From NCBI GenBank assembly GCA_015548865.1, contig JADMXW010000004.1, positions 214,527-278,526 on the forward strand: a stretch of 64,000 bases of DNA. The letters are read 5' to 3'. This DNA is from Serratia marcescens. Its GTDB lineage: Bacteria > Pseudomonadota > Gammaproteobacteria > Enterobacterales > Enterobacteriaceae. Shown in pieces: positions 11,270 to 21,364 of the stretch (positions within the stretch are counted from its first letter, which is position 1; every line of letters begins with the position of its first letter). Made by a program: the position numbers and the translations under genes. The notes under the pieces are model-generated. The model worked only from the letters and a program-made list of their open reading frames with translations, had not been told where the DNA came from and searched no databases.

Positions 11270-12631
11270 GTGCAGCAGATAGTCCGAACTATCGCTATAG
11301 CGTATAACAACTTGCCACGACCCCATCGCATTATGCTGGGGTCGTTGAGTGTCATCACCCTGGCCGTCGCCGTTTGGCGGCCCGTTGTCTACCCTCCCGT
11401 TGATGATACGCCTGTTACGGTTAAAGAAGCCCCTTTAAGCATCGCCCCCACACCAACACAAACCGTTACGCAACCGCAGACGCTAGCGCCTGAGGCCAGT
11501 GAGCCTATGGATAGCGAAAGTATTGAGCAACCAACACCGCCGGTGGAGATCCCTGCGGATGAGCTAGGTACAACCGGTAGTGATGACAGCAGCGTGCATG
11601 AGTATGTGGTTTCGACTGGCGATACCTTAAGCAGTATTTTGACTCAGTACGGCATTGATATGGCTGATGTGTCTCTGCTGGCAGACAAACATGACGACTT
11701 GCGTAATCTCAAAATAGGGCAGCAGTTGTCATGGGCAGTCAACGATGACGGTGAACTGCAAAGTTTGACCTGGCAGATGTCGCGACGTGAAACCCGCATC
11801 TACGAGCGTGATGCTAATGGTTTTAAAGAACGCGTAGAGATGCAGAAAGGCGAGTGGCACAACCGTGTGATTAACGGCCGTCTCAGTGGCAGTTTTGTGT
11901 CGAGTGCCAAATCGGCGGGTCTGACAGACAGCGAAATCAATGCGGTGATCAAGGCGCTACAATGGCAGCTTGATTTCCGGAAGCTGCGCAAGGATGATAA
12001 TTTCTCGGTATTGCTGTCGCGGGAAATTCTCGATGGTCGTAACGAACAGAGTGAATTGATTGGTGTTCGCCTTAATACAGGTGATAAAGATTACTTTGCT
12101 ATCCGCGCCGCGGATGGCAAATTCTACGATCGTGAAGGCTCTGGTTTAACCCGTGGTTTTATGCGCTTCCCCACCATGAAGCAGTTTCGCGTTTCTTCCA
12201 ACTTTAATCCTCGCCGCCTCAACCCGGTAACCGGGCGCGTTACTCCGCATCGTGGCGTCGATTTCTCCATGCCTGTCGGCACACCGGTGCTGTCGGTTGG
12301 GGATGGTGAAGTGGTGGCCGCGTCTCGCGGGCCGGACACGGGCAACTATGTTGAAATCCGCCATGGTCGCCAGTATACAACGCGTTATATGCATCTAAAT
12401 CGACTGCTGGTGAAACCAGGACAGAAAGTTAAACGTGGTGATCGTATTGCGCTATCGGGAAACACAGGGCGTTCCACTGGTCCGCATTTGCACTATGAGT
12501 TCTGGATCAATCAACAAGCAGTTAACCCGCTGACAGCAAAACTGCCGCGTTCCGAAGGGTTGGCTGGTCAGGATCGCCGCGAGTATCTGGCGCAGGTGAG
12601 AGAGGTTATGCCGCAGTTAAAGTTTGATTAG
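11270..12631 (+). CDS. mepM: murein DD-endopeptidase MepM
   Basis: MepM cuts D-Ala-mDAP crosslinks in the periplasm to let new peptidoglycan strands be inserted. The 453-residue protein starts at GTG 11270 with an N-terminal membrane anchor (RIMLGSLSVITLAVAVW), then a Pro/Thr/Glu-rich linker. A LysM domain follows (YVVSTGDTLSSILTQYGI to LKIGQQL), then the M23 peptidase domain with zinc ligands in HRGVDFSMP and GPHLHYEFW. It lies 12 bases after znuA, the same order as in E. coli, and ends at a strong terminator. Confidence 0.95.
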   Translation: MQQIVRTIAIAYNNLPRPHRIMLGSLSVITLAVAVWRPVVYPPVDDTPVTVKEAPLSIAPTPTQTVTQPQTLAPEASEPMDSESIEQPTPPVEIPADELGTTGSDDSSVHEYVVSTGDTLSSILTQYGIDMADVSLLADKHDDLRNLKIGQQLSWAVNDDGELQSLTWQMSRRETRIYERDANGFKERVEMQKGEWHNRVINGRLSGSFVSSAKSAGLTDSEINAVIKALQWQLDFRKLRKDDNFSVLLSREILDGRNEQSELIGVRLNTGDKDYFAIRAADGKFYDREGSGLTRGFMRFPTMKQFRVSSNFNPRRLNPVTGRVTPHRGVDFSMPVGTPVLSVGDGEVVAASRGPDTGNYVEIRHGRQYTTRYMHLNRLLVKPGQKVKRGDRIALSGNTGRSTGPHLHYEFWINQQAVNPLTAKLPRSEGLAGQDRREYLAQVREVMPQLKFD

Positions 12632-12650
12632 ACCTTCACCTTTTCACGTT

Positions 12651-12678
12651 CAGCCGGCAGCTTTCTGCCGGCTGTTTT
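12651..12678 (+). terminator. intrinsic terminator after mepM
   Basis: A ten-pair perfect stem, CAGCCGGCAG (12651-12660) and CTGCCGGCTG (12665-12674) with loop CTTT, is followed by TTTTA. It ends the znuA-mepM transcript. Confidence 0.85.
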
Positions 12679-12770
12679 ATTTATGGCTGTCATAAGCTGA
12701 CAGGGAAGATGATTGCAAAACCTGAACGGACAATTATCATTACCCCATGTTGTATTTGAAGAGTTAAGGC

Positions 12771-13742
12771 ATGAATACCGAGAAAAAAAATACCGCCGAG
12801 TTTATCCCTGAGTTCAAACGCGAGTTTTATCTGCCACGCTATTGGGGCGTGTGGTTGGCTGTCGGGGCCATGGCAGCAACAGCCTATGTGCCTGCACGTT
12901 GGCGCGATCCTGTGTTGGGGAAATTAGGTAAATTCGTGGGGCGCTTTGCTAAAGGGGCGAGGCGGCGTGCTCGTATAAACCTACTTTATTGTTTTCCCGA
13001 ACTGTCTGAATCGAAGCGGGAAGCCATTATCGACAGGATGTTTGCTACTGCGCCGCAGGCGATGGTGATGATGGTCGAGGTGGCTGTACGTGGCCCCGAG
13101 CATGTGCAGAAAAAGCTGCGCTGGCATGGTTGGGAAACGGTCGAAACGCTTCAGAAACAAGAACGTAATATTATTTTTCTGGTCCCGCATGCGTGGGGGG
13201 TGGATATTCCCGCGATGCTTATCTCCGCCAAAGGGCAAAAAATTGCGGCGATGATGCATAATCAGAAAAACCCACTGGTAGATTATTTGTGGAACAGCGC
13301 ACGCCTTTGCACCAATGGACGTGTTCATGCGAGAAACGATGGCATCAAACCGTTCGTCAGCTCGATTCGCAACGGTTACTGGGGGTATTATCTGCCCGAT
13401 CAGGATCATGGTCCTGAACACAGTGAGTTTGTTGATTTTTTTGCCACTTACAAGGCAACCTTGCCAGCCATTGGCCGCTTGATGAAGGTTTGTAAAGCAT
13501 CTGTAGTGCCGTTATTTCCGGTGTATAACGCTGCAGAAGGGGTAATGGACGTAGTAATTCGCCCACCGATGGATGATTTACTTGAGGCTGATGACGTGCA
13601 GATTGCTCGTCGTATGAATGAAGAAGTTGAAAAGTTGGTGAGCCCTAATCCCGAGCAGTACACCTGGATTTTGAAAATATTGAAAACCCGCAAGCCGGGG
13701 GAAATTGAACCCTATTGTCGGGATGATCTTTTTCGCGACTAG
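12771..13742 (+). CDS. lpxM: lipid A myristoyltransferase LpxM
   Basis: LpxM adds the secondary acyl chain that completes hexa-acylated lipid A, at the inner membrane. The 323-residue protein has an N-terminal hydrophobic anchor (YWGVWLAVGAMAATAYV) and the lipid A acyltransferase catalytic motif H140-AWGV-D145 (HxxxxD). It also shows YYLPDQDHGPEHSEFVDFFA and WILKILKTRKPGE near the end. It matches the E. coli MsbB family over its whole length and follows mepM as in E. coli, with its own promoter region. Confidence 0.95.
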   Translation: MNTEKKNTAEFIPEFKREFYLPRYWGVWLAVGAMAATAYVPARWRDPVLGKLGKFVGRFAKGARRRARINLLYCFPELSESKREAIIDRMFATAPQAMVMMVEVAVRGPEHVQKKLRWHGWETVETLQKQERNIIFLVPHAWGVDIPAMLISAKGQKIAAMMHNQKNPLVDYLWNSARLCTNGRVHARNDGIKPFVSSIRNGYWGYYLPDQDHGPEHSEFVDFFATYKATLPAIGRLMKVCKASVVPLFPVYNAAEGVMDVVIRPPMDDLLEADDVQIARRMNEEVEKLVSPNPEQYTWILKILKTRKPGEIEPYCRDDLFRD

Positions 13743-13967
13743 GCCATAAACCCTAAACAATTCGTGTGCATGAGCGAGGTCCAAGGATGGGCCAGCAGCA
13801 CTAACGCACATGTAAATTGAATTATGAATATAATCTTGCTTTTGCTACGGTAGCAGGCGTAGAACATGATGTAAGACGCGCCTGTCACTTACTCTTCCTC
13901 CGCAGATCTCTCGTTATTCGGTTGCATGATTTTTTTAATTATAATAAGAAAATTTTAACATCAGCCC

Positions 13968-13994
13968 TCAAGTGCATCAATAACATGTCGATAA
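13968..13994 (+). promoter_or_regulatory. sigma-28 (FliA) promoter for the chemoreceptor
   Basis: TCAAGTGC (13968-13975), eleven bases, then GTCGATAA (13987-13994) fits the flagellar sigma-28 consensus TAAAGTTT-N11-GCCGATAA, with 7 of 8 matches in the -10 and exact spacing. It lies 136 bases before the chemoreceptor ATG. The rest of the 387-base gap 13743-14129 is AT-rich and holds no gene I can support. Confidence 0.7.
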
Positions 13995-14129
13995 CCTATA
14001 TGCATGATGTGTTACACAAGCATGGACGATTACAGCCCGCAGGTTGACTTGCGCGGTTTCCACGCAAGGAAGCATGAATTTGGTTCACTCCGATGAACCC
14101 CTAATCATTACCTTTCCAGGGCTGAAATT

Positions 14130-15803
14130 ATGAATTTTATCCGCGATACCAAAATAAGAACCATGTTGGTGCTTATCCTTATCCTATTCTCATTGCTGTG
14201 GGGCGGTGTTTCTGCCTTTGCACTCTATTCACTTAGTCAGCTTAACGATGAAATTGACCTCACCAATGTACAGCAAGTTAACGGTGATATTATTAATGGT
14301 GCCAGTGGTCAATATTATCGTGCTAAAAGTGCACTGGATCGCGCAGCAGAAGCGAAAATCAGTAACAATTCAACTCTGCTTGCTACCGAACTACGCACGG
14401 CTGAAGAAGAGTTAGCCCGGTTAAAACAAGGGTTGGAAACGTTTAAAGTGACCGATCACGCTAATATTAACGCCGCAACGGTTGACGAGATCTATAACAG
14501 TTCATATCGGTTGTTCAGCCAAGCGATGACGCCAATGTACGATGCGTTAAAAGGCGATAGGCTGGATCTATTCCAGCAACTTTCCAGTAATGCGTATCGC
14601 GATCTGCGTCGTGATTTCACTACCGCCATCGATAAATACAACGCGGTTATTGCCGATTTAAAAGAGCAGGCACAGCAGCGTATTAGCGGTTGGGTTGAAT
14701 GGTGTAAGCGTATTTTGATTGCTGCATTGGTCATCGGGGCGGTGATTGTATTACTGACAGATCGTTATCTGGCCGCGTTTGTTGTTCGCCCTCTGGATCG
14801 TATTCAGCAGCATCTGCAAATTTTGGCTGAAGGCATTTTGCATACCCCATTGGAGCAGATGGGAAAAAACTGTGTGGGTAAACTGGCTCCATTTGTCCAA
14901 CAAATGCAAAGTAACTGGGTGAAAACCGTAACAGAAATTCGTGGCAGCGCTGAAGAAATTTACCGCAGTGCAGGGGAAATCGCATCGGGCAATACCGATC
15001 TTTCATCACGTACAGAAGAGCAGGCTTCTGCGTTAGAGCAAACGGCCGCAAGCATGGAACAATTGAGTGCGGTTGTGAAGCAAAATGCGGATAACGCCAA
15101 TCAGGCAAGCCTAGTCGCGAAGAATGCCTCTCAAACGGCGAATGAAGGTGGTGACATCGTCAACGGTGTGATTAAAACCATGAGTACAATCAGTGGCAGT
15201 TCGCAAAAAATTTCCGATATTATTTCCGTCATTAATGGGATTGCGTTCCAGACTAACATTCTGGCTCTGAATGCGGCCGTTGAAGCTGCGCGTGCTGGCG
15301 AGCAAGGGAGAGGTTTTGCGGTGGTGGCAGGGGAAGTGCGTAGCTTGGCCCAACGTAGTGCTCAAGCAGCGAAAGAGATTGAAACCCTGATCGATGAATC
15401 CGTAAATAACGTCAAAATCGGCTCAGATCAAGTTGCGCTGGCAGGCAGCGCAATGGAGAACATCGTAAAAGCGGTGACCAGCGTGACGGATATCATGGGA
15501 GAGATTGCCTCTGCTTCTAGCGAACAGAGCAAAGGGATTAGCCAGGTCGGTCAGGCGGTGGTGGAAATGGACAGCGTGACACAGCAGAACGCGGCATTAG
15601 TAGAACAATCTGCATCAGCCTCTGCTTCACTAGAAGAGCAGGCGCGTTATCTAAATCAGATAGTCTCTATCTTCCAACTGGCGGCGCAGGGAGCAGCACC
15701 TAAAGCCGTTGCGGTGCGTAAATCTACCGTGACTCATCCTGTACCAGCATTAACCGCTAAAAAATCCCCCCCTAAAGCGGAAGGAAATTGGGAAACGTTT
15801 TAA
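14130..15803 (+). CDS. methyl-accepting chemotaxis protein
   Basis: A Tsr/Tar-type chemoreceptor of 557 residues. Transmembrane helix 1 spans about residues 11-33. A four-helix-bundle sensor domain (about 35-190) faces the periplasm, transmembrane helix 2 spans 194-210, and a HAMP domain follows. Two methylation helices flank the conserved tip ([20 protein letters not shown], then [20 protein letters not shown]). The protein ends in NWETF, the pentapeptide docking site for CheR and CheB, which marks it as a high-abundance receptor. The ligand cannot be told from the sensor domain. A sigma-28 promoter upstream ties it to the flagellar regulon. E. coli has no chemoreceptor gene between lpxM and pykA. 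Confidence 0.93.
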   Translation: MNFIRDTKIRTMLVLILILFSLLWGGVSAFALYSLSQLNDEIDLTNVQQVNGDIINGASGQYYRAKSALDRAAEAKISNNSTLLATELRTAEEELARLKQGLETFKVTDHANINAATVDEIYNSSYRLFSQAMTPMYDALKGDRLDLFQQLSSNAYRDLRRDFTTAIDKYNAVIADLKEQAQQRISGWVEWCKRILIAALVIGAVIVLLTDRYLAAFVVRPLDRIQQHLQILAEGILHTPLEQMGKNCVGKLAPFVQQMQSNWVKTVTEIRGSAEEIYRSAGEIASGNTDLSSRTEEQASALEQTAASMEQLSAVVKQNADNANQASLVAKNASQTANEGGDIVNGVIKTMSTISGSSQKISDIISVINGIAFQTNILALNAAVEAARAGEQGRGFAVVAGEVRSLAQRSAQAAKEIETLIDESVNNVKIGSDQVALAGSAMENIVKAVTSVTDIMGEIASASSEQSKGISQVGQAVVEMDSVTQQNAALVEQSASASASLEEQARYLNQIVSIFQLAAQGAAPKAVAVRKSTVTHPVPALTAKKSPPKAEGNWETF

Positions 15804-15855
15804 ACGCAACTCTTCGCAGTAAAAAACGAATAAGGAACGACTGCTGACAACGTCA

Positions 15856-15952
15856 CTTTACCTCGTCATCCTCGGCGAAGGCCGGGGAGCTCAGCCAGAA
15901 GAAACGCATTTCACCTGCAAAAGATTCTCGCCTTCACGGGAATGACGGTGAG
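15856..15952. repeat. imperfect inverted-repeat element (GTCAT...ATGAC ends)
   Basis: ACCTCGTCATCCTCGGCGAA on the left and the reverse of ATTCTCGCCTTCACGGGAAT plus GACGGTGA on the right form roughly 30-base imperfect inverted ends around a 40-base middle. The sequence family (GTCATTCCCG..GAAGGCGAGAATC) resembles widespread miniature palindromic repeats of Proteobacteria. It sits in the gap between the chemoreceptor and pykA. Confidence 0.5.
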
Positions 15953-15980
15953 AGCCGTGCAGTTTGTCAGCAACCTAAAG

Positions 15981-16005
15981 GCCCCTGATTCAGGGGCTTT
16001 TATTA
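15981..16005. terminator. bidirectional terminator between chemoreceptor gene and pykA
   Basis: The stem GCCCCTG/CAGGGGC (15981-15987, 15991-15997) with loop ATT is followed by TTTTATTATT on the plus strand and a short CCTTTA on the minus strand. It serves the two convergent genes. Confidence 0.7.
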
Positions 16006-16021
16006 TTGGCGTAGAAAAAGA

Positions 16022-17464
16022 TTATTCGACGCGCAGGATACGGCAGGTGTTGGTGGTGCCAACTGTACTCATCACATCACCTTGGGTGACGATGACCAGA
16101 TCGCCGGATACCAGGAAACCTTTATCCCGCAAGCGGATAACAGCATCATTCGCAGCCGCTATGCCATCAGTATAGCTACCAAAATGCACCGGTGTAACAC
16201 CACGGTAGAGTGCTGTAAGATTCAGCGTATGCTCATGGCGTGACATGGCAAAAATCGGCAAACCGGAGCTGATACGAGACATCATCAGTGCGGTACGTCC
16301 TGATTCCGTCATGGCAATAATCGCCGTAATGCCTTTCAGGTGATTCGCCGCATACATGGTAGACATGGCAATCGATTCTTCGATGTTATCGAACTGCACG
16401 TCCAGACGATGTTTGGAAACATTGATGCTCGGGATTTTTTCAGCGCCAAGACAAACGCTTGCCATTGCAGCAACCGTTTCCGCAGGGTACTGACCAGCGG
16501 CTGTTTCTGCTGACAGCATTACCGCATCGGTACCGTCCAATACGGCGTTGGCAACGTCCATCACCTCTGCGCGCGTTGGCATCGGATTGGTGATCATTGA
16601 CTCCATCATCTGCGTGGCAGTGATCACTGCACGATTTAATTGGCGCGCCCGGCGGATGAGTTTTTTCTGAATACCGACCAGTTCAGGGTCACCGATTTCA
16701 ACCCCCAGATCGCCACGAGCAACCATCACCACGTCGGAGGCCAATATAATATCGTCCATAGCCTCATCTGTGGCTACAGCCTCAGCGCGTTCAACTTTGG
16801 AAACGATCTTGGCCTGGCTACCAGCATCGCGTGCCAGACGACGCGCATAGTTGAGGTCTTCACCGCAACGAGGGAAAGACACGGCCAGATAATCGACGCC
16901 AATCTTGGCTGCGGTAATGATATCTGCCTTGTCTTTTTCCGTTAAGGCTTCGGCAGACAGACCGCCACCAAGTTTGTTAATCCCTTTATTGTTAGAGAGG
17001 GGACCACCAACAGTCACTTCAGTAAACACCTTCATGCCGTCTACGCTCAGCACTTTTAACTGCACGCGACCATCATCAAGTAACAAAATGTCACCCGGTA
17101 CGACATCTGCTGGCAAACCTTTATAGTCGATCCCAACCTTCTCTTTATCGCCTTCACCTTTGCCAAGGTTAGCGTCCAGCAGGAACTTATCACCAACATT
17201 CAGGAAAACCTTACCCTCTTTGAACGTGGAAACGCGAATTTTGGGTCCCTGTAGGTCGCCCAGAATTGCCACATGGCGGCCCAATTTTGCTGCGATTTCG
17301 CGCACTTTGTCTGCACGCAACTGATGATCCTCAGGCGTACCGTGCGAAAAATTCAGGCGGACCACGTTAGCGCCTGCGGCAATGACCTTTTCCAGATTAT
17401 TGTCGCGGTCGGTAGCTGGCCCGAGCGTGGTGACGATTTTGGTTCTTCTGAGCCGTCTGGACAT
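16022..17464 (-). CDS. pykA: pyruvate kinase II (PykA)
   Basis: Converts phosphoenolpyruvate and ADP to pyruvate and ATP; this is the AMP-activated type. The 480-residue protein starts [20 protein letters not shown] at 17464, the exact N-terminus of the family; an upstream open frame to 17620 is not coding. The catalytic core includes [21 protein letters not shown] and the pyruvate kinase signature [12 protein letters not shown]. It continues through [13 protein letters not shown] and [15 protein letters not shown] to a C-terminal domain ending [13 protein letters not shown]. It lies downstream of hexR, the regulator of this part of metabolism. Confidence 0.98.
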   Translation of the reverse strand: MSRRLRRTKIVTTLGPATDRDNNLEKVIAAGANVVRLNFSHGTPEDHQLRADKVREIAAKLGRHVAILGDLQGPKIRVSTFKEGKVFLNVGDKFLLDANLGKGEGDKEKVGIDYKGLPADVVPGDILLLDDGRVQLKVLSVDGMKVFTEVTVGGPLSNNKGINKLGGGLSAEALTEKDKADIITAAKIGVDYLAVSFPRCGEDLNYARRLARDAGSQAKIVSKVERAEAVATDEAMDDIILASDVVMVARGDLGVEIGDPELVGIQKKLIRRARQLNRAVITATQMMESMITNPMPTRAEVMDVANAVLDGTDAVMLSAETAAGQYPAETVAAMASVCLGAEKIPSINVSKHRLDVQFDNIEESIAMSTMYAANHLKGITAIIAMTESGRTALMMSRISSGLPIFAMSRHEHTLNLTALYRGVTPVHFGSYTDGIAAANDAVIRLRDKGFLVSGDLVIVTQGDVMSTVGTTNTCRILRVE

Positions 17465-17769
17465 GTATAACTCCGTTGACTTGTGAAGCAATAGTGAAGT
17501 GATTAGTATCGAACAGCACTTACTCGCGTTAGACAAACATATGCGCTGTGAGTGTGCCGTCCGCATCCGTGGTTGAGTACGGGTGGCTATGCCAAGTAAT
17601 CGCTCATGTATAGCAGCCATTATCCCTTAAGGATAGCCAACCCTCCCCTTTGTTATTGTTATCATGTTGGGTAAATCATTAAATACAAACGCATTGTGCT
17701 AACAAAAACAATATGTTAATAAAAACACCTGTTTATATAAACACAAAGCAATAAAAAATGCCTTGTGTG
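17465..17769. other. pykA upstream region
   Basis: This 305-base non-coding stretch between hexR and pykA (both on the minus strand) should hold the pykA promoter and leader. It is AT-rich around 17690-17760. I see no convincing operator in it and no gene. Confidence 0.4.
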
Positions 17770-18642
17770 CTAATTGCTGTATGACGATCCCATGCGGTCA
17801 CCTTTATCAAAACGCGATTCCCGCAGCGCTTCCTTGACGCGTTTTAAGTTATCTCTAAATTTTGCTCCGCGTCGCAGCGTAAAACCGGTTGCCAGAACAT
17901 CAATCAGCGTCAACTGCGCGATACGAGACACCATCGGCATATACACATCGGTATCTTCAGGAACATCAACGCGCAATGTCAAGGAGGCTTCGTGAGCGAG
18001 TGGGCTTTCATCTGATGTGATGGCGATAACGGTCGCGTCGTTTTCCCGCGCTAACTGCGCCATTTCAACCAAGCTTTTCGTCCTGCCGGTGTGGGATATC
18101 AGTACAACAACATCCCCATCGCTGGAATTCATACAGCTCATGCGCTGCATGACAATGTCATCAAAGTAAACGACAGGAATATTAAAGCGGAAGAATTTGT
18201 TCATTGCATCATGCGCGACGGCTGCAGAGGCACCAAAACCGAAAAAAGAAATTTTCTTAGCTTGCGTCAGGAGATCCACCGCACGATTGATCGCGGTAAT
18301 GTCCAGATTCGATTTGGCATGCTCAAGCCCAGCCATCGTGGATTCAAAAATTTTGCTGGTATAAGAATCGACGCTGTCATCTTCATCAACGTTGCGGTTA
18401 ACATACGGCGTGCCATTGGCAATGCTTTGCGCCAGATGAAGCTTAAAATCAGGAAAACCTTTGGTTTCCAGCCGGCGGCAGAAACGGTTGACGGTAGGTT
18501 CGCTCACATCCGCCATTCCAGCCAGTGTGGCAATACTGGAGTGGATGGCGGTATGGGGCGCTGCCAAAATAACCTCTGCTACTTTTCGTTCTGATTTGCT
18601 GAGGAGCTCAAGGTGGCTCAGAATTTTTTCCAGCATGTTCAT
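17770..18642 (-). CDS. hexR: HexR transcriptional regulator
   Basis: An RpiR-family repressor of central carbon metabolism that senses 2-keto-3-deoxy-6-phosphogluconate. The 290-residue protein has an N-terminal helix-turn-helix (SEPTVNRFCRRLETKGFPDFK) and a C-terminal sugar isomerase (SIS) domain (KKISFFGFGASAAVAHDA, VVVLISHTGRTKSLVEMAQ). It starts MNMLEKILSHLE; a second ATG two codons later is possible. Its target zwf lies divergently, and a perfect HexR palindrome precedes zwf. The product of the nearby eda pathway is its effector, so the cluster regulates itself. Confidence 0.96.
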   Translation of the reverse strand: MNMLEKILSHLELLSKSERKVAEVILAAPHTAIHSSIATLAGMADVSEPTVNRFCRRLETKGFPDFKLHLAQSIANGTPYVNRNVDEDDSVDSYTSKIFESTMAGLEHAKSNLDITAINRAVDLLTQAKKISFFGFGASAAVAHDAMNKFFRFNIPVVYFDDIVMQRMSCMNSSDGDVVVLISHTGRTKSLVEMAQLARENDATVIAITSDESPLAHEASLTLRVDVPEDTDVYMPMVSRIAQLTLIDVLATGFTLRRGAKFRDNLKRVKEALRESRFDKGDRMGSSYSN

Positions 18643-18970
18643 ATAATGAGACCATGTGCGGTTTTGTCGATTTCAACCAGAGGGAAATCGATGCAGAATT
18701 CATGGGAATATACTACGCCCCTTGTTGGGTTGGCAGAGAAAACTGCGTGAGGTCACGCACTTTTTTTCTAAGAACATGACGTGTGTCTAACTTTCAAAAA
18801 AGTAATCGACTGTCAGAAAAGACAGAAAATTTCTCTTTTAGAAGAGTGCCTAAACCGTTTCAGTCATTCATACAGTGGGTTTTTTTCACAATTAGGTGAT
18901 GCTCATGGTGAAATTTAATGACATTTATTGACGGGTTTACGGGTCCTAGTCAAAAAGAGTACATTATTGT

Positions 18971-18985
18971 TGTAATAAAATTACA
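18971..18985. promoter_or_regulatory. HexR operator upstream of zwf
   Basis: TGTAATAAAATTACA is a near-perfect palindrome of the HexR type (TGTARTWWWAYTACA), ending 24 bases before the zwf ATG. It predicts repression of zwf by HexR. The remaining intergenic sequence (18643-19009) holds the divergent promoters and no gene. Confidence 0.85.
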
Positions 18986-19009
18986 GCATCCTGCAACGAG
19001 GAGATGAAC

Positions 19010-20485
19010 ATGGCGGTAACTTCAACAGCCCAGGCGTGTGATCTGGTTATTTTCGGTGCCAAAGGCGATTTGGCGCGCCGTAAATTGCTGCCGTCTCTGT
19101 ATCAATTGGAAAAAGCCGGTCATATTCATCCGGATACGCGCATCATCGGTGTGGGCCGCGCAGAGTGGGATAAGGAAAAATACGTTGGCGTGGTACGCGA
19201 TGCCCTCGACACCTTTATGAAGGAGTCTATTGATGAGGGGCTGTGGGAAACGCTAAGCGGCAGGTTGGATTTTTGTAATCTGGATGTGCAGGATACGGCA
19301 GGGTTCAAACGATTGGGAAAAATGCTCGATCAAAAGAATCGCACCACCATTAATTATTTCGCCATGCCACCCAGCACCTTTGGCGCGATTTGCCGTGGGC
19401 TGGGTGAAGCGGGGCTTAACAAATCACCTTCGCGCGTGGTGATGGAAAAACCATTGGGCTCGGATCTGGCTTCTTCGCGCGAGATTAACAATCAAGTGGC
19501 GGAATACTTCGACGAATGCCAAGTGTACCGTATCGACCACTATTTGGGCAAAGAAACGGTACTTAACTTGCTGGCACTGCGATTTGCCAACTCACTGTTT
19601 TCTTCCAACTGGGATCACCGCACCATTGATCATGTGCAGATCACAGTTGCTGAAGAAGTTGGGATTGAAGGTCGCTGGGGGTATTTCGACCAGGCTGGTC
19701 AGATGCGTGACATGATTCAAAACCATCTGTTGCAGATTTTGACCATGATTGCCATGTCACCACCGTCAGACTTGAGTACTGACCGTATTCGTGACGAAAA
19801 GGTGAAGGTTCTGCGTTCACTACGTCGGATCGATCGCTCGAACGTGCATGAAACGACTGTGCGAGGGCAATATACCGGTGGATTTGTACAAGGCCATAAA
19901 GTGCCGGGATATCTGGAAGAAGAGGGCGCCAATAAAAGCAGCAACACTGAGACGTTCGTTGCAATCCGCGTCGATATTGACGATTGGCGCTGGGCTGGCG
20001 TGCCGTTCTACCTTCGTACCGGCAAGCGTTTGCCAACCAAGTGTTCGGAAGTCGTGGTCTATTTTAAAAACCCGGCCTTGAACCTGTTCCATGATTCTTA
20101 TCAGCAACTGCCGCAGAATAAATTGATTATTCGTTTGCAGCCGGATGAAGGCGTCGAAATCCAGATTTTGAACAAGATTCCCGGGTTAGAGCATAAGCAT
20201 CGTCTGCAAACGGTAAAACTGGACCTGAGTTTCTCCGAAACTTTCAACCAGCAGCATCTGGCAGATGCTTATGAACGTCTGTTGCTGGAAACCATGCGTG
20301 GTATTCAAGCGCTGTTTGTTCGTCGCGATGAGACGGAAGAGGCCTGGAAATGGGTAGATTCCATCATGGAGGCTTGGGCAATGGATAATGATGCACCGAA
20401 ACCGTATCAGGCGGGTACCTGGGGGCCTGTGGCATCAGTGGCCATGATCACGCGTGATGGTCGCTCATGGAATGAAGTGGAATAA
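19010..20485 (+). CDS. zwf: glucose-6-phosphate 1-dehydrogenase
   Basis: Oxidises glucose 6-phosphate to 6-phosphogluconolactone with NADP, the entry to the pentose phosphate and Entner-Doudoroff routes. The 491-residue protein has the coenzyme site [20 protein letters not shown], the catalytic signature [20 protein letters not shown] and the family C-terminus [21 protein letters not shown] 19010 is preferred over 19004 because GAGGAG lies six bases before it and the family begins MAVT. It is controlled by the HexR box at 18971-18985. Confidence 0.98.
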   Translation: MAVTSTAQACDLVIFGAKGDLARRKLLPSLYQLEKAGHIHPDTRIIGVGRAEWDKEKYVGVVRDALDTFMKESIDEGLWETLSGRLDFCNLDVQDTAGFKRLGKMLDQKNRTTINYFAMPPSTFGAICRGLGEAGLNKSPSRVVMEKPLGSDLASSREINNQVAEYFDECQVYRIDHYLGKETVLNLLALRFANSLFSSNWDHRTIDHVQITVAEEVGIEGRWGYFDQAGQMRDMIQNHLLQILTMIAMSPPSDLSTDRIRDEKVKVLRSLRRIDRSNVHETTVRGQYTGGFVQGHKVPGYLEEEGANKSSNTETFVAIRVDIDDWRWAGVPFYLRTGKRLPTKCSEVVVYFKNPALNLFHDSYQQLPQNKLIIRLQPDEGVEIQILNKIPGLEHKHRLQTVKLDLSFSETFNQQHLADAYERLLLETMRGIQALFVRRDETEEAWKWVDSIMEAWAMDNDAPKPYQAGTWGPVASVAMITRDGRSWNEVE

Positions 20486-20664
20486 ATCACTGCATTTTGC
20501 CGTGCGTAACAGCGTACGGCAGTGCACGGTAACGCATTACCTTTTGAAATTTATAATGTTTGGCTAACTCGGTGCGGTCGGACGTCTGCTTTTGGCAGAT
20601 CCCTGTGGCAGGGGCGCGCTATATGACTAATGATGCCCCTGGGCATGACTGGAGATGATGACGA

Positions 20665-21306
20665 ATGAAAAACTGGAAAACGAGCGCAGAGCAAATTCTG
20701 ACCACGGGTCCTGTGGTTCCAGTGATTGTGGTTAACAAACTGGAACACGCAGTGCCGATGGCGAAAGCCTTGGTAGCGGGTGGCGTTCGCGTTCTGGAAG
20801 TAACGTTGCGTACTGACTGCGCAATAGACGCGATCCGTGCCATTGCCAAAGAAGTGCCTGATGCAATTGTAGGTGCTGGTACAGTAACCAACCCACAACA
20901 GTTGGCTGATGTGATTGCTGCTGGCGCACAGTTTGCCATCAGCCCCGGCTTAACTGAGCCGTTGCTGAAAGCGGCTGTGGAAGGCCCGATTGCGTTGATT
21001 CCGGGTATCAGTACTGTATCTGAACTGATGCTGGGTATGGATTATGGTTTGCGTGAGTTCAAATTTTTCCCTGCGGAAGCGAACGGTGGCGTCAAAGCAT
21101 TGCAAGCGATTGCTGGTCCGTTCTCCCAGATCCGTTTCTGCCCTACGGGTGGTATCTCACTGAAAAACTATCGTGACTATCTGGCACTGAAAAGCGTGCT
21201 GTGTGTGGGCGGTTCTTGGCTGGTGCCGAACGATGCGCTGGAAAGCGGTGACTATGCACGCATTACCGAGCTGGCGCGTGAAGCTGTTGCCGGTGCTACT
21301 GCGTAA
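20665..21306 (+). CDS. eda: KDPG/KHG aldolase (Eda)
   Basis: Cleaves 2-keto-3-deoxy-6-phosphogluconate to pyruvate and glyceraldehyde 3-phosphate. The 213-residue protein has the active-site Glu in [10 protein letters not shown] and the Schiff-base Lys in [13 protein letters not shown]. In E. coli the order is zwf-edd-eda; here no edd lies between them, only a 179-base gap. In pectin-degrading enterobacteria this enzyme (KdgA) is the last step of galacturonate/pectin catabolism, which may be its main role here (inference). A strong terminator follows. Confidence 0.97.
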   Translation: MKNWKTSAEQILTTGPVVPVIVVNKLEHAVPMAKALVAGGVRVLEVTLRTDCAIDAIRAIAKEVPDAIVGAGTVTNPQQLADVIAAGAQFAISPGLTEPLLKAAVEGPIALIPGISTVSELMLGMDYGLREFKFFPAEANGGVKALQAIAGPFSQIRFCPTGGISLKNYRDYLALKSVLCVGGSWLVPNDALESGDYARITELAREAVAGATA

Positions 21307-21324
21307 GGTCGTGTCGATACGAAA

Positions 21325-21351
21325 GAGCCACGCATTGCGTGGCTCTTTTTT
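21325..21351. terminator. bidirectional terminator between eda and purT
   Basis: GAGCCACGC-ATT-GCGTGGCTC (21325-21345) followed by TTTTTT, with AAA on the other side, ends both the eda and purT transcripts. Confidence 0.85.
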
Positions 21352-21364
21352 GGGACTCAGAGAA

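Noticed and set aside
20530..20560. KdgR box upstream of eda (TTGAAATTTATAATGTTT)
   Set aside because: Only a loose match to the KdgR consensus; too weak to call although biologically attractive.
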